A stretch of 64,000 bases of DNA from an uncultured Acidimicrobiales bacterium (GTDB lineage: Bacteria; Actinomycetota; Acidimicrobiia; Acidimicrobiales; Aldehydirespiratoraceae): positions 1,770,277 through 1,834,276 of the forward strand of contig CATQHS010000001.1 of assembly GCA_958296055.1 (NCBI GenBank), written 5' to 3'. Of the stretch, positions 7,772 through 16,337 are shown one piece after another. The translations under genes and the position numbers were made by a program. The notes beneath the pieces are model-generated. The model saw only the letters and a list, made by a program, of their open reading frames with translations. It was not told the DNA's origin and ran no database searches. Positions within the stretch are counted from its first letter, which is position 1, and every line of letters begins with the position of its first letter.

Positions 7772-8147
7772 ACGCCAACAGGGGTCGCGGGTCAGGGCTC
7801 GATGGGCGAGGGCCGACCTTGGCCAAGGTGCCTCCACGTCGGCGGTAGTCAAGCGGGCCTGGCGCTCTTGCTCGTCAAGGCGGCGCTGGGCCGCCGACCA
7901 GCGGAAGCAAACTTGAGCGACGGCAGGCGCGTCATTGTGCGAAGCGACCTCGGATTCGAGTTCGGCCCTCGCCTCCTAGAGCAACTGCCGCAGTGAGGCA
8001 CCCGCGGGGCGCGGGTCAGGGTTCGATGGGCGGGGGGCCGGCTTTGGCCAGCGCGGCCTCCACGTCGGCGGTGGTCAACTGCTCGGCCGCGAAGCGGGCC
8101 CGGCGCTCCTGCTCGTCGAGTCGGCGCTGGGCCGCCGACCAGCGGAA
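7650..8147. repeat. Imperfect direct duplication (about 258 and 237 bp) of two convergent gene ends
   Basis: Copy A (7650-7907) and copy B (7911-8147) both start ACTTGAGCGACGGCAGGCGC and both end GGCCGCCGACCAGCGGAAG. Copy A holds the real end of the 138-aa gene plus a broken antisense copy of the ctaG 3' end. Copy B holds a broken copy of the 138-aa gene end plus the real ctaG end. The ctaG-like part of copy A lacks a few codons and then shifts frame, so it is not functional. Confidence 0.85.
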
Positions 8148-8921
8148 GAACCGGATGCCGATCAGCGTCCACAGGTAGGCGCCGCCCAGCACCTTCATCA
8201 CCGCGCCGGCCGCCTGCTGGTCGGCGGTGACCGAGATGCCCCACAGCCGGACCGGGTGGTCGTAGACCGGGTACACCGACCCCTCGGCGAAGGCCAGCCA
8301 GGCTGCGGGGACGGTGGGGATCACCGACATCAAAAAGAGGTAGATCATCTTGCCCGGCTCGGAGAGATGCATATCCCTGAGCGGGCCGACCACCGGGAAC
8401 CACATCAGCAAGGCGGTGAAGAACACCACCAGATGCACCAGATAGTGGAAAGCGCCGTTGCGGGACGACAACTCCACCACCGCGCCCCAGTGGATCAGCC
8501 CCTGCACCGCGTTGAAGGTCACCCCGGCCACCACCGGGTGGGCTAGGCGGCGCAGCACCGCCGCTGAGCGCGAGGCGTCGAGAACCACTAGCCGGGCCAG
8601 CCACCCGGGCATGGCCATCAGCAGCAGCGGCGGCACGACGAAGCTGATCAATAGGTGCTGCACCATGTGCACGGAGTAGAGGTACTCCTCGGCCACGTCG
8701 TGCATAGGCCAGTCGGCGGCTACCCACAGCAACCCCACCCCGGCGAAGAAGAAGATCTTCTGATTGCGGGTGACGATCGTGCCGCCCGCGCCGCCGACTG
8801 CGGCCGGGCCGATCACCCTCGCCGCGTAATAGCCCAGCCCGATCAGAGCCGCGACCAACAGCCACACCTCGGGGTGGAGCTGGAGGCGCCAGGGATCGAC
8901 CGCGGCCAGCCCCCCGGTCAC
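8016..8921 (-). CDS. ctaG: Caa3-type cytochrome c oxidase assembly factor CtaG
   Basis: A 301-residue multi-pass membrane protein of the CtaG_Caa3 family, needed for assembly or copper insertion of caa3 oxidases. Visible family features are an N-terminal LHPEVWLLVAALIGLGYYA, the histidine/aromatic block WPMHDVAEEYLYSVHMVQH followed by LLISFVVPPLLLMAMPGW, and later helices with VHLVVFFTALLMWFPVVGP. A charged cytoplasmic tail carries QRRLDEQERRARF. GTG start three bases after the ctaF stop, so it is the last gene of the oxidase operon. Its 3' end has been duplicated downstream. Confidence 0.88.
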   Translation of the reverse strand: MTGGLAAVDPWRLQLHPEVWLLVAALIGLGYYAARVIGPAAVGGAGGTIVTRNQKIFFFAGVGLLWVAADWPMHDVAEEYLYSVHMVQHLLISFVVPPLLLMAMPGWLARLVVLDASRSAAVLRRLAHPVVAGVTFNAVQGLIHWGAVVELSSRNGAFHYLVHLVVFFTALLMWFPVVGPLRDMHLSEPGKMIYLFLMSVIPTVPAAWLAFAEGSVYPVYDHPVRLWGISVTADQQAAGAVMKVLGGAYLWTLIGIRFFRWSAAQRRLDEQERRARFAAEQLTTADVEAALAKAGPPPIEP

Positions 8922-8924
8922 GGC

Positions 8925-9260
8925 TCAGCCAAAGAACTCGAACGCGGTCAGGGTGGCCAGATACACGCCCACGGCCAGAATGAGGCCGGTGGTGAACATC
9001 TTGGAGAAGATCGAGTTGTCGAACTTCAGGTGCATGAACCAGGTGATCACCAAATAGAACTTGACCACCATCATGAAGATCAAAGACGGCACCAAGGCGA
9101 CGCCCCAGTCGAGGACCGATCGGAAGTAGGTGAACACCTCCAGGGCGGTGACCGCGGCCAAGATGATGGCGATCTTCACATAGGCCCAGTCGGTGGGGTG
9201 GTGGGCGTCGTGGCCCTCGGCGGCCTCGCTCGGGTCGGCTTCGGCGGCTTCCACGCTCAC
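8925..9260 (-). CDS. ctaF: Cytochrome c oxidase subunit IV (CtaF)
   Basis: A 111-residue small membrane subunit of the aa3/caa3 oxidase. After a charged, His-containing N-terminus (HDAHHPTDWAYVKIAII) there are three hydrophobic helices, with ALEVFTYFRS and the family-typical KFYLVITWFMHLKFD, where the helix III Trp-x-x-His-Leu-Lys-Phe block is well conserved. Size, helix number and position after ctaE match CtaF. It overlaps nothing but lies 10 bases behind ctaE, and ctaG starts three bases after its stop. GTG start. Confidence 0.88.
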   Translation of the reverse strand: MSVEAAEADPSEAAEGHDAHHPTDWAYVKIAIILAAVTALEVFTYFRSVLDWGVALVPSLIFMMVVKFYLVITWFMHLKFDNSIFSKMFTTGLILAVGVYLATLTAFEFFG

Positions 9261-9270
9261 GATGCCTCCC

Positions 9271-9918
9271 TCAGTCGGCCGGGATCAGATAGATGACGGT
9301 GAAGATGAAGATCCACACGATGTCGACGAAGTGCCAGTACAGGCCCACGATCTCCACCGTCTCGGAGTTGTTGCGGGTCAGCTTGCCCTTCACCGACGAC
9401 ACGAACAGCGACATCAGCATCACGATGCCCAAACTGACGTGGACGCCGTGGAACCCGGTGAGGGTGAAAAAGGCGGCGCTGGCCGGGTTGGTGGTGAAGG
9501 CCACCCCCTCCCGGACGAAGCTGGTGAACTCGTAGACCTGCCCGCCGACGAAGACCGCGCCGAGCAGGGCGGTGGCCAGCAGCCAGGCCCGGCCCGCGGT
9601 GTCGTCTCCCCGGCTCACCCCTGACAGGGCCAGCACCATGGTGAGCGAGCTCATCAACAGCACGAACGAGCTCACCGAGGTGAAGGGAATGTCGAACACG
9701 TCGGTGGGCAGGGTGCGGCCGTTGGCCCGGGTCTTGTACAGCAGGTAGGTGGAGATCAGGCCGCCGAACAGCAGGCACTCCGAGCCCAGGAACACCCACA
9801 TGGCTAGCTTGACGTGGGAGATCCCGGTGGAGGGCCCGTGATCGCCCCCGTGGCCCGCCGCGCCGCCCGCCCCGGAGGTGCCGTGGTCTAGTTCGGCCGG
9901 GGCTGCAGCCGCGGTCAT
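9271..9918 (-). CDS. ctaE: Cytochrome c oxidase subunit III
   Basis: A 215-residue membrane protein with the expected helices. Conserved subunit III marks include WVFLGSECLLFGGL (the buried Glu in helix III), the TGFHGVHVSLG block and the C-terminal LYWHFVDIVWIFIFTVIYL. It has a His/Gly-rich N-terminus before helix I. The protein stabilises subunit I and its proton uptake. The ATG start overlaps the ctaD stop (ATGA), so translation is coupled to ctaD. All canonical residues are present, in contrast to the degenerate paralog at 14109-14693. Confidence 0.94.
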   Translation of the reverse strand: MTAAAAPAELDHGTSGAGGAAGHGGDHGPSTGISHVKLAMWVFLGSECLLFGGLISTYLLYKTRANGRTLPTDVFDIPFTSVSSFVLLMSSLTMVLALSGVSRGDDTAGRAWLLATALLGAVFVGGQVYEFTSFVREGVAFTTNPASAAFFTLTGFHGVHVSLGIVMLMSLFVSSVKGKLTRNNSETVEIVGLYWHFVDIVWIFIFTVIYLIPAD

Positions 9919-11975
9919 GACTGGCCCTCGGAGGCGCCGACGGCGGCGGGCTCATCCGTCTCGGCTGTCTCGACCTCGCCGACGGCGTCATCGGGACCGG
10001 GGCCGTCGCCGGATTCACCGCCGCCGTCGTGGCCCTCGTCGTGGCCGTGGCCGTGATCGGCGTCGGGGTCGTCGACCGGCTCGAACGCCCACGAGTAGAG
10101 CGAGGCGATGACGATCAGAGCGCCGATCACCGCCAGCCAGAGGTTGAAGATGAGGCCGTAGCCGATCAGCGGCAGGCCCACCGCCATGGCCAGCGGCCAG
10201 AACGACGGCGACGGCAGATGCACGCCGACGGCGTCGCCTCTCTGGGCCGCTTCCTCCACGGTGGCCACCCGCACCACCTGGCCGTCGTCGTCGATCCCGT
10301 ACTTGCGGTGCCACCACTCGTCCCGGCCCCGCACCACCGGCACCTCGTCGAAGTTGTGCTCCGGCACCGGCGACGGGATCGACCATTCGAGGCTGCGGGC
10401 GTCCCACGGGTCGGGCCCAGGAGCGGGCCGGGAGGCCGCGGTCCGCCGCGATTTCCAGACGTTGACCATGAACACCAGCATCGACAGCGCGATCAAGAAC
10501 GCCCCCACGGTGGCCACCATGTTCCACAGCTCGAAGCCGTAGCCGGCCGCGTAGGTGTCGATGCGCCGGGACATGCCCTGCAGACCCAGGATGTGCATGG
10601 GGCCGAAGGTCAGGTTGAACCCGATGAGCATGAGCCAGAAGTTCCAGTTGCCGAGGCGCTCGTCGAGCATGTAGCCCCACACCTTGGGCCACCAGAAATA
10701 CAGGCCGGCGAACAGGCCGATCACCCCGCCGCCGAAGATCACGTAGTGGAAGTGGGCCACGATGTAATAGGTGTCGGTCTGCTGGGTGTCGGCCGGGGCC
10801 ACCGAGTGGGTCACGCCCGACAGTCCGCCGATGGTGAACATGGCCACCGTCGCCACCGCGAACTTCATGGCCACCGTGAACCGGAGCCGGCCCCCCCACA
10901 TGGTGGCCAGCCAGTTGAGGATCTTCACCCCCGTCGGCACCGCGATGAACATGGTGGACAGCGAGAAGGCGGCCACCGAAATGGGGCCGATGCCGGACAC
11001 GAACATGTGGTGGGCCCACACCCCCCAACCCATGAACCCGATGGCGATCCCGGAGAAGATCATGAACTCGTAGCCGAAGAGCGGCTTGCGGCTGAAGGTC
11101 GGTATCACCTCGGAGACCACGCCGAAGGCGGGCAGGATGATGATGTACACCTCGGGATGCCCGAAGATCCAGAACAGGTGCTGCCACAGCAGCGGGTCGG
11201 CCCCCGCAGCCGGGTCGAAGAACGGGGCGCCGAAGAGCCGGGCGAACATCAAGAGGAACAGCGCCACGGTGATCACCGGCAAGGCGAACAGCAGCAGGAA
11301 CTGGGTGATGAGCAGCATCCAGGTCAGCACCGGCATGCGCATGAGGGTCATGCCCGGCGCCCGCATGTTCAGGCAGGTGACGATCAGGTTGATGGCCGAG
11401 ATCAGCGAGGCCAGGCCGAGGATCTGCAAGCCGATGGCGTAGAAGTCGACGCCGTGGCTGGGCGAGAAGGCCACGCCGCTGTTGGGCGTGTAGCAGAACC
11501 AGCCGCAGTCGGCCCCGCCGCCGCCCACGATCCAGGCCGTGTTCAAGAAGATGGCGCCGCTGAGCCAGATCCAAAACGACAGGGCGTTCAGCCGGGGAAA
11601 AGCCACGTCCCGGGCGCCGATCTGCAGCGGTATGAAATAGTTGGCGAAGGCGGCGGCCAGCGGCATGATAAACAGGAAGACCATGGTGACGCCGTGCATG
11701 GTGTACACCTGGTTGTAGACATCGGCGCCGAGCACCGAGCCGTCGGGGGCGGCGAGCTGGAGGCGGAGCAGCAGCGCCTCCACCCCTCCGACCAGGAAGA
11801 AGAACATAGCGGCGGTGCCGTACATGATGCCGATCCGCTTGTGGTCGACGGTGCTGAGCCAGTCGCGCCAGCCCCGGCCCCCCTGGGGACGGGTAAGCAC
11901 CCCCAGCGGGCGCTCCGCATAGCGGGGCTGGGGCGGGGCCTCCAGCTCGAGCGGGGCGTCGGCGGTGACGGTCAT
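9915..11975 (-). CDS. ctaD: Cytochrome c oxidase subunit I
   Basis: Catalytic subunit of the terminal oxidase, 686 residues from the ATG at 11975. That start has GGAGG seven bases upstream and overlaps the ctaC stop by ATGA; a start 30 bases further upstream is less likely. All redox ligands are visible: heme a His94 (YTMHGVTM) and His410, heme a3 His408 (AHFHYV), CuB His273 with cross-linked Tyr277 in HPEVY, and His322/His323 (AHHMF). After twelve helices there is a long charged C-terminal extension (about residue 490 onward) with two further hydrophobic segments and a His/Glu/Asp-rich tail (DHGHGHDEGHD). That extension resembles the fused subunit IV-like tail seen in some actinobacterial oxidases. 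Confidence 0.96.
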   Translation of the reverse strand: MTVTADAPLELEAPPQPRYAERPLGVLTRPQGGRGWRDWLSTVDHKRIGIMYGTAAMFFFLVGGVEALLLRLQLAAPDGSVLGADVYNQVYTMHGVTMVFLFIMPLAAAFANYFIPLQIGARDVAFPRLNALSFWIWLSGAIFLNTAWIVGGGGADCGWFCYTPNSGVAFSPSHGVDFYAIGLQILGLASLISAINLIVTCLNMRAPGMTLMRMPVLTWMLLITQFLLLFALPVITVALFLLMFARLFGAPFFDPAAGADPLLWQHLFWIFGHPEVYIIILPAFGVVSEVIPTFSRKPLFGYEFMIFSGIAIGFMGWGVWAHHMFVSGIGPISVAAFSLSTMFIAVPTGVKILNWLATMWGGRLRFTVAMKFAVATVAMFTIGGLSGVTHSVAPADTQQTDTYYIVAHFHYVIFGGGVIGLFAGLYFWWPKVWGYMLDERLGNWNFWLMLIGFNLTFGPMHILGLQGMSRRIDTYAAGYGFELWNMVATVGAFLIALSMLVFMVNVWKSRRTAASRPAPGPDPWDARSLEWSIPSPVPEHNFDEVPVVRGRDEWWHRKYGIDDDGQVVRVATVEEAAQRGDAVGVHLPSPSFWPLAMAVGLPLIGYGLIFNLWLAVIGALIVIASLYSWAFEPVDDPDADHGHGHDEGHDGGGESGDGPGPDDAVGEVETAETDEPAAVGASEGQS

Positions 11976-13222
11976 TCGAGTACCTCCGTGGCCTCGATGA
12001 CCCATCCGGCCGGCGGGCGGCCCAGCGTGGCCAGATAGGCCACCAGGTCATCGATCTGCTGCTCGCTCAAGTCGAGGTCGGGCATGCCCCGGAACTGTTC
12101 GCCCGGGACGGTGTAGTTGGCCTTCATCCCGTCCGGGTTCCGCAGCCAGGCTTCCAGCTCGGCCCGGTTCAGCGACCCGTCGGGGTTGTAGGTGTTGAGG
12201 AAACCGCCGGCGAAGGTGGTTCGGCTCATGAAGTGGGTGAGGTTGGGGGCGGCCCCCGACGCCTGGTCGGCGCCGTTGGCCGCGTAGGTCTCGTCGTTGA
12301 CGCCCTCCACCAGATGACACGACGTGCAGATCCCGGCGAAGGTGTCCATGCCCCTCCGGGCCGCCGCGTCGGCGGGGACGGCGGCGTCCTGAATGGTTCG
12401 ATCCACCCAGGCCTGGAAGTCGACCGGGTCCAGGGCCACTACCTGCATCCGCATCCTCGAGTGGGACAGCCCGCAGAACTCGGTGCACTGGCCGAAGTAC
12501 ACGCCGGGATCGGAGGCCTCGATCTTCCAGGGCGAGAACCGGTTGGGCACGGCGTCGCGCTTGCCGTTGAGGGCCGGTATCCAGAACGAGTGGATGACGT
12601 CCCGGGCGGTCACCACCAGCTCGATCTCCTCCCCGGTGGGGATCACCATCTGCCCGGAGGTGACGATGTCGGCCGGGGGCAGGGCTTGGGCGTCGCCGAT
12701 CTCGCGCAGCGCGGCCAGGTCGACCTGATCGCTCAGGTAGTAGCGGAACTCCCACCACCACTGGTTGCCCACCACCACCACGGTGGGCTCCCACATGACC
12801 TCGCGGCCGTCGACGTCGACGGCCACGGCGTTGGCCTCGGTGCCGTCGACGGTGGGCAGGGCCACCAGCATTATCACTGCCACCGCGGCCATGGTGAGCA
12901 AGAAGCCGACCGTCCACCCGATCTCGAGCGGTACGTGGCCGTGGGTCTGCCGGGGCCAGTCGCCGTCGGAGTGGGACTTCACCCGGTGGCGCCAGATCAG
13001 CCAAACCATGGCCACGGTGATCCCTACGAACACCACGCCGGCGATGGCGAAAACGGGCACGACCGCCCGGGAGTGGAGCTCCTCGGCGATCGGGCCCTGG
13101 GGGACGAAGGTGTCGAGCTCGGCGTCGGCGGCGCACCCGCTCACGATCAAGCCGACCAGGGCCGCCAGGGCGGCCCCTGCCGACCTAAAGAGGCCGCGAA
13201 CGGCGCCGGGCCGCGGCTTCAC
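11972..13222 (-). CDS. ctaC: Cytochrome c oxidase subunit II with fused cytochrome c domain
   Basis: About 416 residues from a GTG at 13222, which lies seven bases after the upstream gene's stop with GAGGA in the spacer. A longer frame exists but would overlap that gene. The order is: lipoprotein-type signal with lipobox LIVSGC, two membrane helices (PVFAIAGVVFVGITVAMVWLI and the one before AVDVDG), and the CuA cupredoxin domain with ligands in QCTEFCGLSHSRMRM. A C-terminal c-type cytochrome domain follows, with CTSCH and a distal Met candidate in FRGMPDLDLSEQQIDDLVAYL. This makes the enzyme caa3-type, accepting electrons from its own cytochrome c. Downstream ctaD overlaps by four bases. Confidence 0.95.
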   Translation of the reverse strand: MKPRPGAVRGLFRSAGAALAALVGLIVSGCAADAELDTFVPQGPIAEELHSRAVVPVFAIAGVVFVGITVAMVWLIWRHRVKSHSDGDWPRQTHGHVPLEIGWTVGFLLTMAAVAVIMLVALPTVDGTEANAVAVDVDGREVMWEPTVVVVGNQWWWEFRYYLSDQVDLAALREIGDAQALPPADIVTSGQMVIPTGEEIELVVTARDVIHSFWIPALNGKRDAVPNRFSPWKIEASDPGVYFGQCTEFCGLSHSRMRMQVVALDPVDFQAWVDRTIQDAAVPADAAARRGMDTFAGICTSCHLVEGVNDETYAANGADQASGAAPNLTHFMSRTTFAGGFLNTYNPDGSLNRAELEAWLRNPDGMKANYTVPGEQFRGMPDLDLSEQQIDDLVAYLATLGRPPAGWVIEATEVLE

Positions 13223-13229
13223 CGGGTCC

Positions 13230-14033
13230 TCACCCACCGCCGTCACCGGCCCCGGACTCCTCGGCGCCGCTCTCGGAATGAATCTCGTCCTCATGGTGGG
13301 GGAAGTCCCGCTCCCCAGTGACCGCGGCCAGCACCCCGCCAACCACCAGCCCCAGGGCCGCCACCACGCCGAGGCCGGCGATCAGCTTTCGGGCCTGGCC
13401 GGGCCGGGTGGCGTACACGAAGGCGCCGGCCAGAATCAGGGTCGACACCACCCCGGCCACGACCACGGCCCACAGCGCCGACACCGCAATCAGGATGCGG
13501 GAGGCGGCCAGCACCACCACCCCCACGGCCAGGGCGCCGACGATCGGGATCTCCACCGGGGCCATGACCCGGTTGCGCAGCTCCCGGTTGGCGGCCGGGT
13601 CGCCGGTGGCCCGGTCGGCCCAGGCGTCCATGGTCCACTCGACCAGGGCCAACACCACCATCACCAGCCCGAGCCCGAAGACCAGCGGGTGCAGCACCAG
13701 CCCTACCGCCGCCGTCCCCGCCCCGAAGGCGGCGGCCACCGGCCAGAAGCCGGACGCCACGGCCGGGTTGGGGCTGATTCCGTCGGCGCCCGACAGCGCG
13801 GCCTGAGCCTCGGAGTCGGCGTCGCGGAACGCGACCAGCACCAGGCTGACCGCCAGTGACGCGGCGGCCAGGCTCACCAGCACCCCGTAGCCGATGTGGT
13901 CGCCCACTCCGCCCTTCCAGCCCAGCGAGATGGGGCCGACGTGGCTGCCTCCGCTGGCGTAGCCGTAGACCAGGGCGGCGGCGGTGAAGGCCGCGAACAT
14001 CCCGAAGAAGAGCTTGAACCCGGGGGTCAGCAC
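13230..14033 (-). CDS. Uncharacterised multi-pass membrane protein in the oxidase operon
   Basis: A 267-residue protein with about seven or eight hydrophobic helices, starting MLTPGFKLFFGMFAAFTAAA and ending in an acidic cytoplasmic or periplasmic tail (FPHHEDEIHSESG). No cysteine pair or heme motif is visible; the only histidines are isolated (GSHVGP, GDHIGY, LVLHPLV, FPHHED). It sits between the oxidase-like paralogs and ctaC, seven bases from ctaC, so it is part of the same transcript. I do not recognise a named family. The position suggests a partner of the degenerate oxidase subunits or an assembly factor. Confidence 0.7.
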   Translation of the reverse strand: MLTPGFKLFFGMFAAFTAAALVYGYASGGSHVGPISLGWKGGVGDHIGYGVLVSLAAASLAVSLVLVAFRDADSEAQAALSGADGISPNPAVASGFWPVAAAFGAGTAAVGLVLHPLVFGLGLVMVVLALVEWTMDAWADRATGDPAANRELRNRVMAPVEIPIVGALAVGVVVLAASRILIAVSALWAVVVAGVVSTLILAGAFVYATRPGQARKLIAGLGVVAALGLVVGGVLAAVTGERDFPHHEDEIHSESGAEESGAGDGGG

Positions 14034-14108
14034 GGGCCGGCCTCCGCGTGGTGATCGTCACGGGCGGCGGACACGGCTCGGGGGGCGATGAACACGGCGA
14101 CGACCCGT

Positions 14109-14693
14109 CTACTTGGTGATGAACACGACGTACCAGACCAAGAAGTAGCAGAACACGACCGAGTGCCAAAACAGGGCGGCCGCCTGCACGGCATGGCCCC
14201 GGTCGGTGTCCAGCGGCCCGATCAGCGAGCGCAGCGCGGTGACGGCGATGAAGGCCATGGCCGCCACCAGTATGACGATGAACGAGCCGGTCACGGCGTA
14301 GAAGAGCAACTGGGCGATCCCGGCGTCGATCTCAAAGCCGGTGCTCTGATAGACGAAGGAGAACTGGACGATCACGGCCGTGCCGAACAGCAGAGTGGTG
14401 CCCAGGGCCATCCAGCCGTGGGGCCGGTCGTCGGCCCGGGCGGCCTGGACCGCCCACTGGACGGTGACCGACGACATCAGCAGCGTCGCCATCATCATCC
14501 CGGCCGGCCCCATCTCGATCGACCCGGACGGGAACCACTCCCCGCCGCCGGACCGGGCCTGCTGGCGCTGCTGCACGTACAGAGACACCAGAGCGAGAAA
14601 GCCGATGAAGGTGGCGGCGGTGGCGAACAGAGTCCCCACCATCAGGGTGCGGAGCCGGACGGGGGCGGCAGCGGGAAGGCTTGCCGTCTTCAC
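14109..14693 (-). CDS. Degenerate cytochrome oxidase subunit III-like paralog
   Basis: A 194-residue five-helix protein that aligns with the second half and helix layout of CtaE in the same operon. Landmarks of subunit III are altered: the helix with LGSECLLF is LFATAATFI here (Glu lost), GFHGVHVSLG corresponds to AVTGSFIVIL (both His lost), and YWHFVDIVW corresponds to FWHSVVFCY (His kept, Asp lost). The GTG start overlaps the stop of the subunit I-like paralog, so the two are made together. It may act as a structural partner in a non-catalytic complex. A 16-bp partial copy of its 3' end lies just downstream (14084-14099). Confidence 0.75.
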   Translation of the reverse strand: MKTASLPAAAPVRLRTLMVGTLFATAATFIGFLALVSLYVQQRQQARSGGGEWFPSGSIEMGPAGMMMATLLMSSVTVQWAVQAARADDRPHGWMALGTTLLFGTAVIVQFSFVYQSTGFEIDAGIAQLLFYAVTGSFIVILVAAMAFIAVTALRSLIGPLDTDRGHAVQAAALFWHSVVFCYFLVWYVVFITK

Positions 14694-16243
14694 GACCCGG
14701 CCCCTCTGAGCAAACCGGCGGCGGCCGCATCCCCGGCACCCGGACCGTCCGGCCGGTCGGGCCGCATCGTTTCGAAGACGGCGGCGGCCGCGGCGATCAG
14801 GCCCAGCACCAGCAAAACCGAACCGGCCACGGCGACGGCGTTGAGCCCGCCGACCGCGCCGGAGTCGTAGTCGCCCACGAAGGGCCGGTCGCCGGCACCG
14901 AGGAAGCCGGCGATCACATCACTGGCGGCCAGCAGCACTCCGCCAGCCAACAGGAGCAGCACGGCCAAGCGGCCGCGGCTCTCGCTCGGCGGCCGGCTGA
15001 GAATCTCGGGCCACCAGTGCCAGACCCCGGCCGCGGTGCCGATCAAGGCCGCGGCCACCACCGCGTTGAAAACGCCGGTGGTCGTGCTCCGCTCCAGCAG
15101 CTCGAAGGGCTTGATCACCCGCAGGGCGCCGAAGAACGTCGCCCCGGCCAGCAGGACCACGGCCAGCGCCGAGCCCGCCAGCGCCGAACTCGGCATTTCC
15201 TGCAGACGGACCGATCCCCGGCGGGCGGCGTCGGCCAGCGCCCCGCAGAAGGCCAGCACCACCACTACCGCGGCCACTCCGACGCCCACGTAGAGCAGCT
15301 CGTCGCGGTGGTCGGCGGGGGCGGTGAAGTAGTCCTGGGACCAGCCCCCGACGGCCAGCAGGCCGAACAGGCCGATGATCGAGGCCGCCGCGCCGCGGCG
15401 GTCCAGCCGGATCCCGAGCCGATCGGGAACGATCTCGCCCGCGATGCCCAGAACCGGGACGGCCAGGGCGTAGACGGCGGGCTGCTCGACCAGCCAGTCG
15501 AGCTGGCCCCAGATGCCGGGCGACTCGGGCAGGCCGAAGGCGACCGGGTCCCGGCCCCGCAGATCGGCGTAGACGACAACGATGTTGGCCGCGGCGACCG
15601 GCAGGGTGAACAGCCAGACGACCGCGCTCACCAGCATGGACCAGGCGAAAAGGGGAACCTGCAGGAGGCTCATGCCCGCGGGGCGCAGCGAGATCACCGT
15701 CGTCGCCAAGTTCACCGCTCCCGACAGCAACGCAACGATGACCAGCCCGGCCCCCAGCAGAGTCAGGGTCATGGCGTCGCGCTCGGCGGCGGTGACGCCG
15801 TCCATGGCCCCCCAGCCGCCGCCCGCGAACACCGACACCACCACGATCAACGACCCGATCAGCCACGCCCAGAACGAGGCCTGAGCCGCTCGAGGGAAGG
15901 CCAGGTTGTCCGCCCCCAGCTTGCCCGGCACCACGGCCATGGCCAGGCCCAGAAACAGCGGCAGCACCACCAGCAGCACGAACGCGGCCCGATACAGGGT
16001 CCACATCTGGAACCAGGAGTTGAGGCCGCCGAGGATTTGGTCGGGGGCGGAGGGGTCGAGGCGCTCCACCCGGGTCAGCACCCCGACGGCGGCCGCGCCC
16101 ACCCCGAGAACCAGCGAGACGGCCATGAAGGCGCGGCCGACGATTCGGCAGTCGTTGGTCGTCACCCAGCGGGCGGCGCCGGCCGGCTCGGGCCCGGCAG
16201 CGGCCTCGGTGACAGCAACGGGGGCGGAGTCTGTCATCGTCAT
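14690..16243 (-). CDS. Heme-copper oxidase subunit I paralog lacking all metal ligands
   Basis: A 517-residue, about twelve-helix protein clearly related to CtaD. Shared blocks include GADNLAFPRAAQASFWAWL against GARDVAFPRLNALSFWIWL, RPAGMSLLQVPLFAW, PVLGIAGEIVP and the WWPEI end of helix XI. Every metal ligand is replaced: heme a His94 by Tyr84; CuB His273 by Gln254 in QPAVY (with Glu to Ala, the Tyr kept at 258); His322/323 by Gln303/Asp304; His408 by Val391; and His410 by Asn393. It therefore cannot bind the usual hemes or CuB. It is intact, without stops or frameshifts, and sits in the oxidase operon 94 bases after ctaB, so it looks like a maintained non-catalytic paralog rather than a pseudogene. 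Role unknown. Confidence 0.85.
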   Translation of the reverse strand: MTMTDSAPVAVTEAAAGPEPAGAARWVTTNDCRIVGRAFMAVSLVLGVGAAAVGVLTRVERLDPSAPDQILGGLNSWFQMWTLYRAAFVLLVVLPLFLGLAMAVVPGKLGADNLAFPRAAQASFWAWLIGSLIVVVSVFAGGGWGAMDGVTAAERDAMTLTLLGAGLVIVALLSGAVNLATTVISLRPAGMSLLQVPLFAWSMLVSAVVWLFTLPVAAANIVVVYADLRGRDPVAFGLPESPGIWGQLDWLVEQPAVYALAVPVLGIAGEIVPDRLGIRLDRRGAAASIIGLFGLLAVGGWSQDYFTAPADHRDELLYVGVGVAAVVVVLAFCGALADAARRGSVRLQEMPSSALAGSALAVVLLAGATFFGALRVIKPFELLERSTTTGVFNAVVAAALIGTAAGVWHWWPEILSRPPSESRGRLAVLLLLAGGVLLAASDVIAGFLGAGDRPFVGDYDSGAVGGLNAVAVAGSVLLVLGLIAAAAAVFETMRPDRPDGPGAGDAAAAGLLRGAGS

Positions 16244-16337
16244 CGGTGGTGGGATGGTACACAGCCGCGACCGACCGACCGCAGACGGGCCGCCGCCGGA
16301 GCCGCCGCGGTCGGGGTTCCGGCCGCCGAGGACCGGG

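Noticed and set aside
10029..12038. Plus-strand open frame of about 669 codons
   Set aside because: It is antisense to ctaC/ctaD and composed of Gly/His/Arg/Gln-rich sequence caused by high-G+C codon bias; the minus strand has every oxidase motif.
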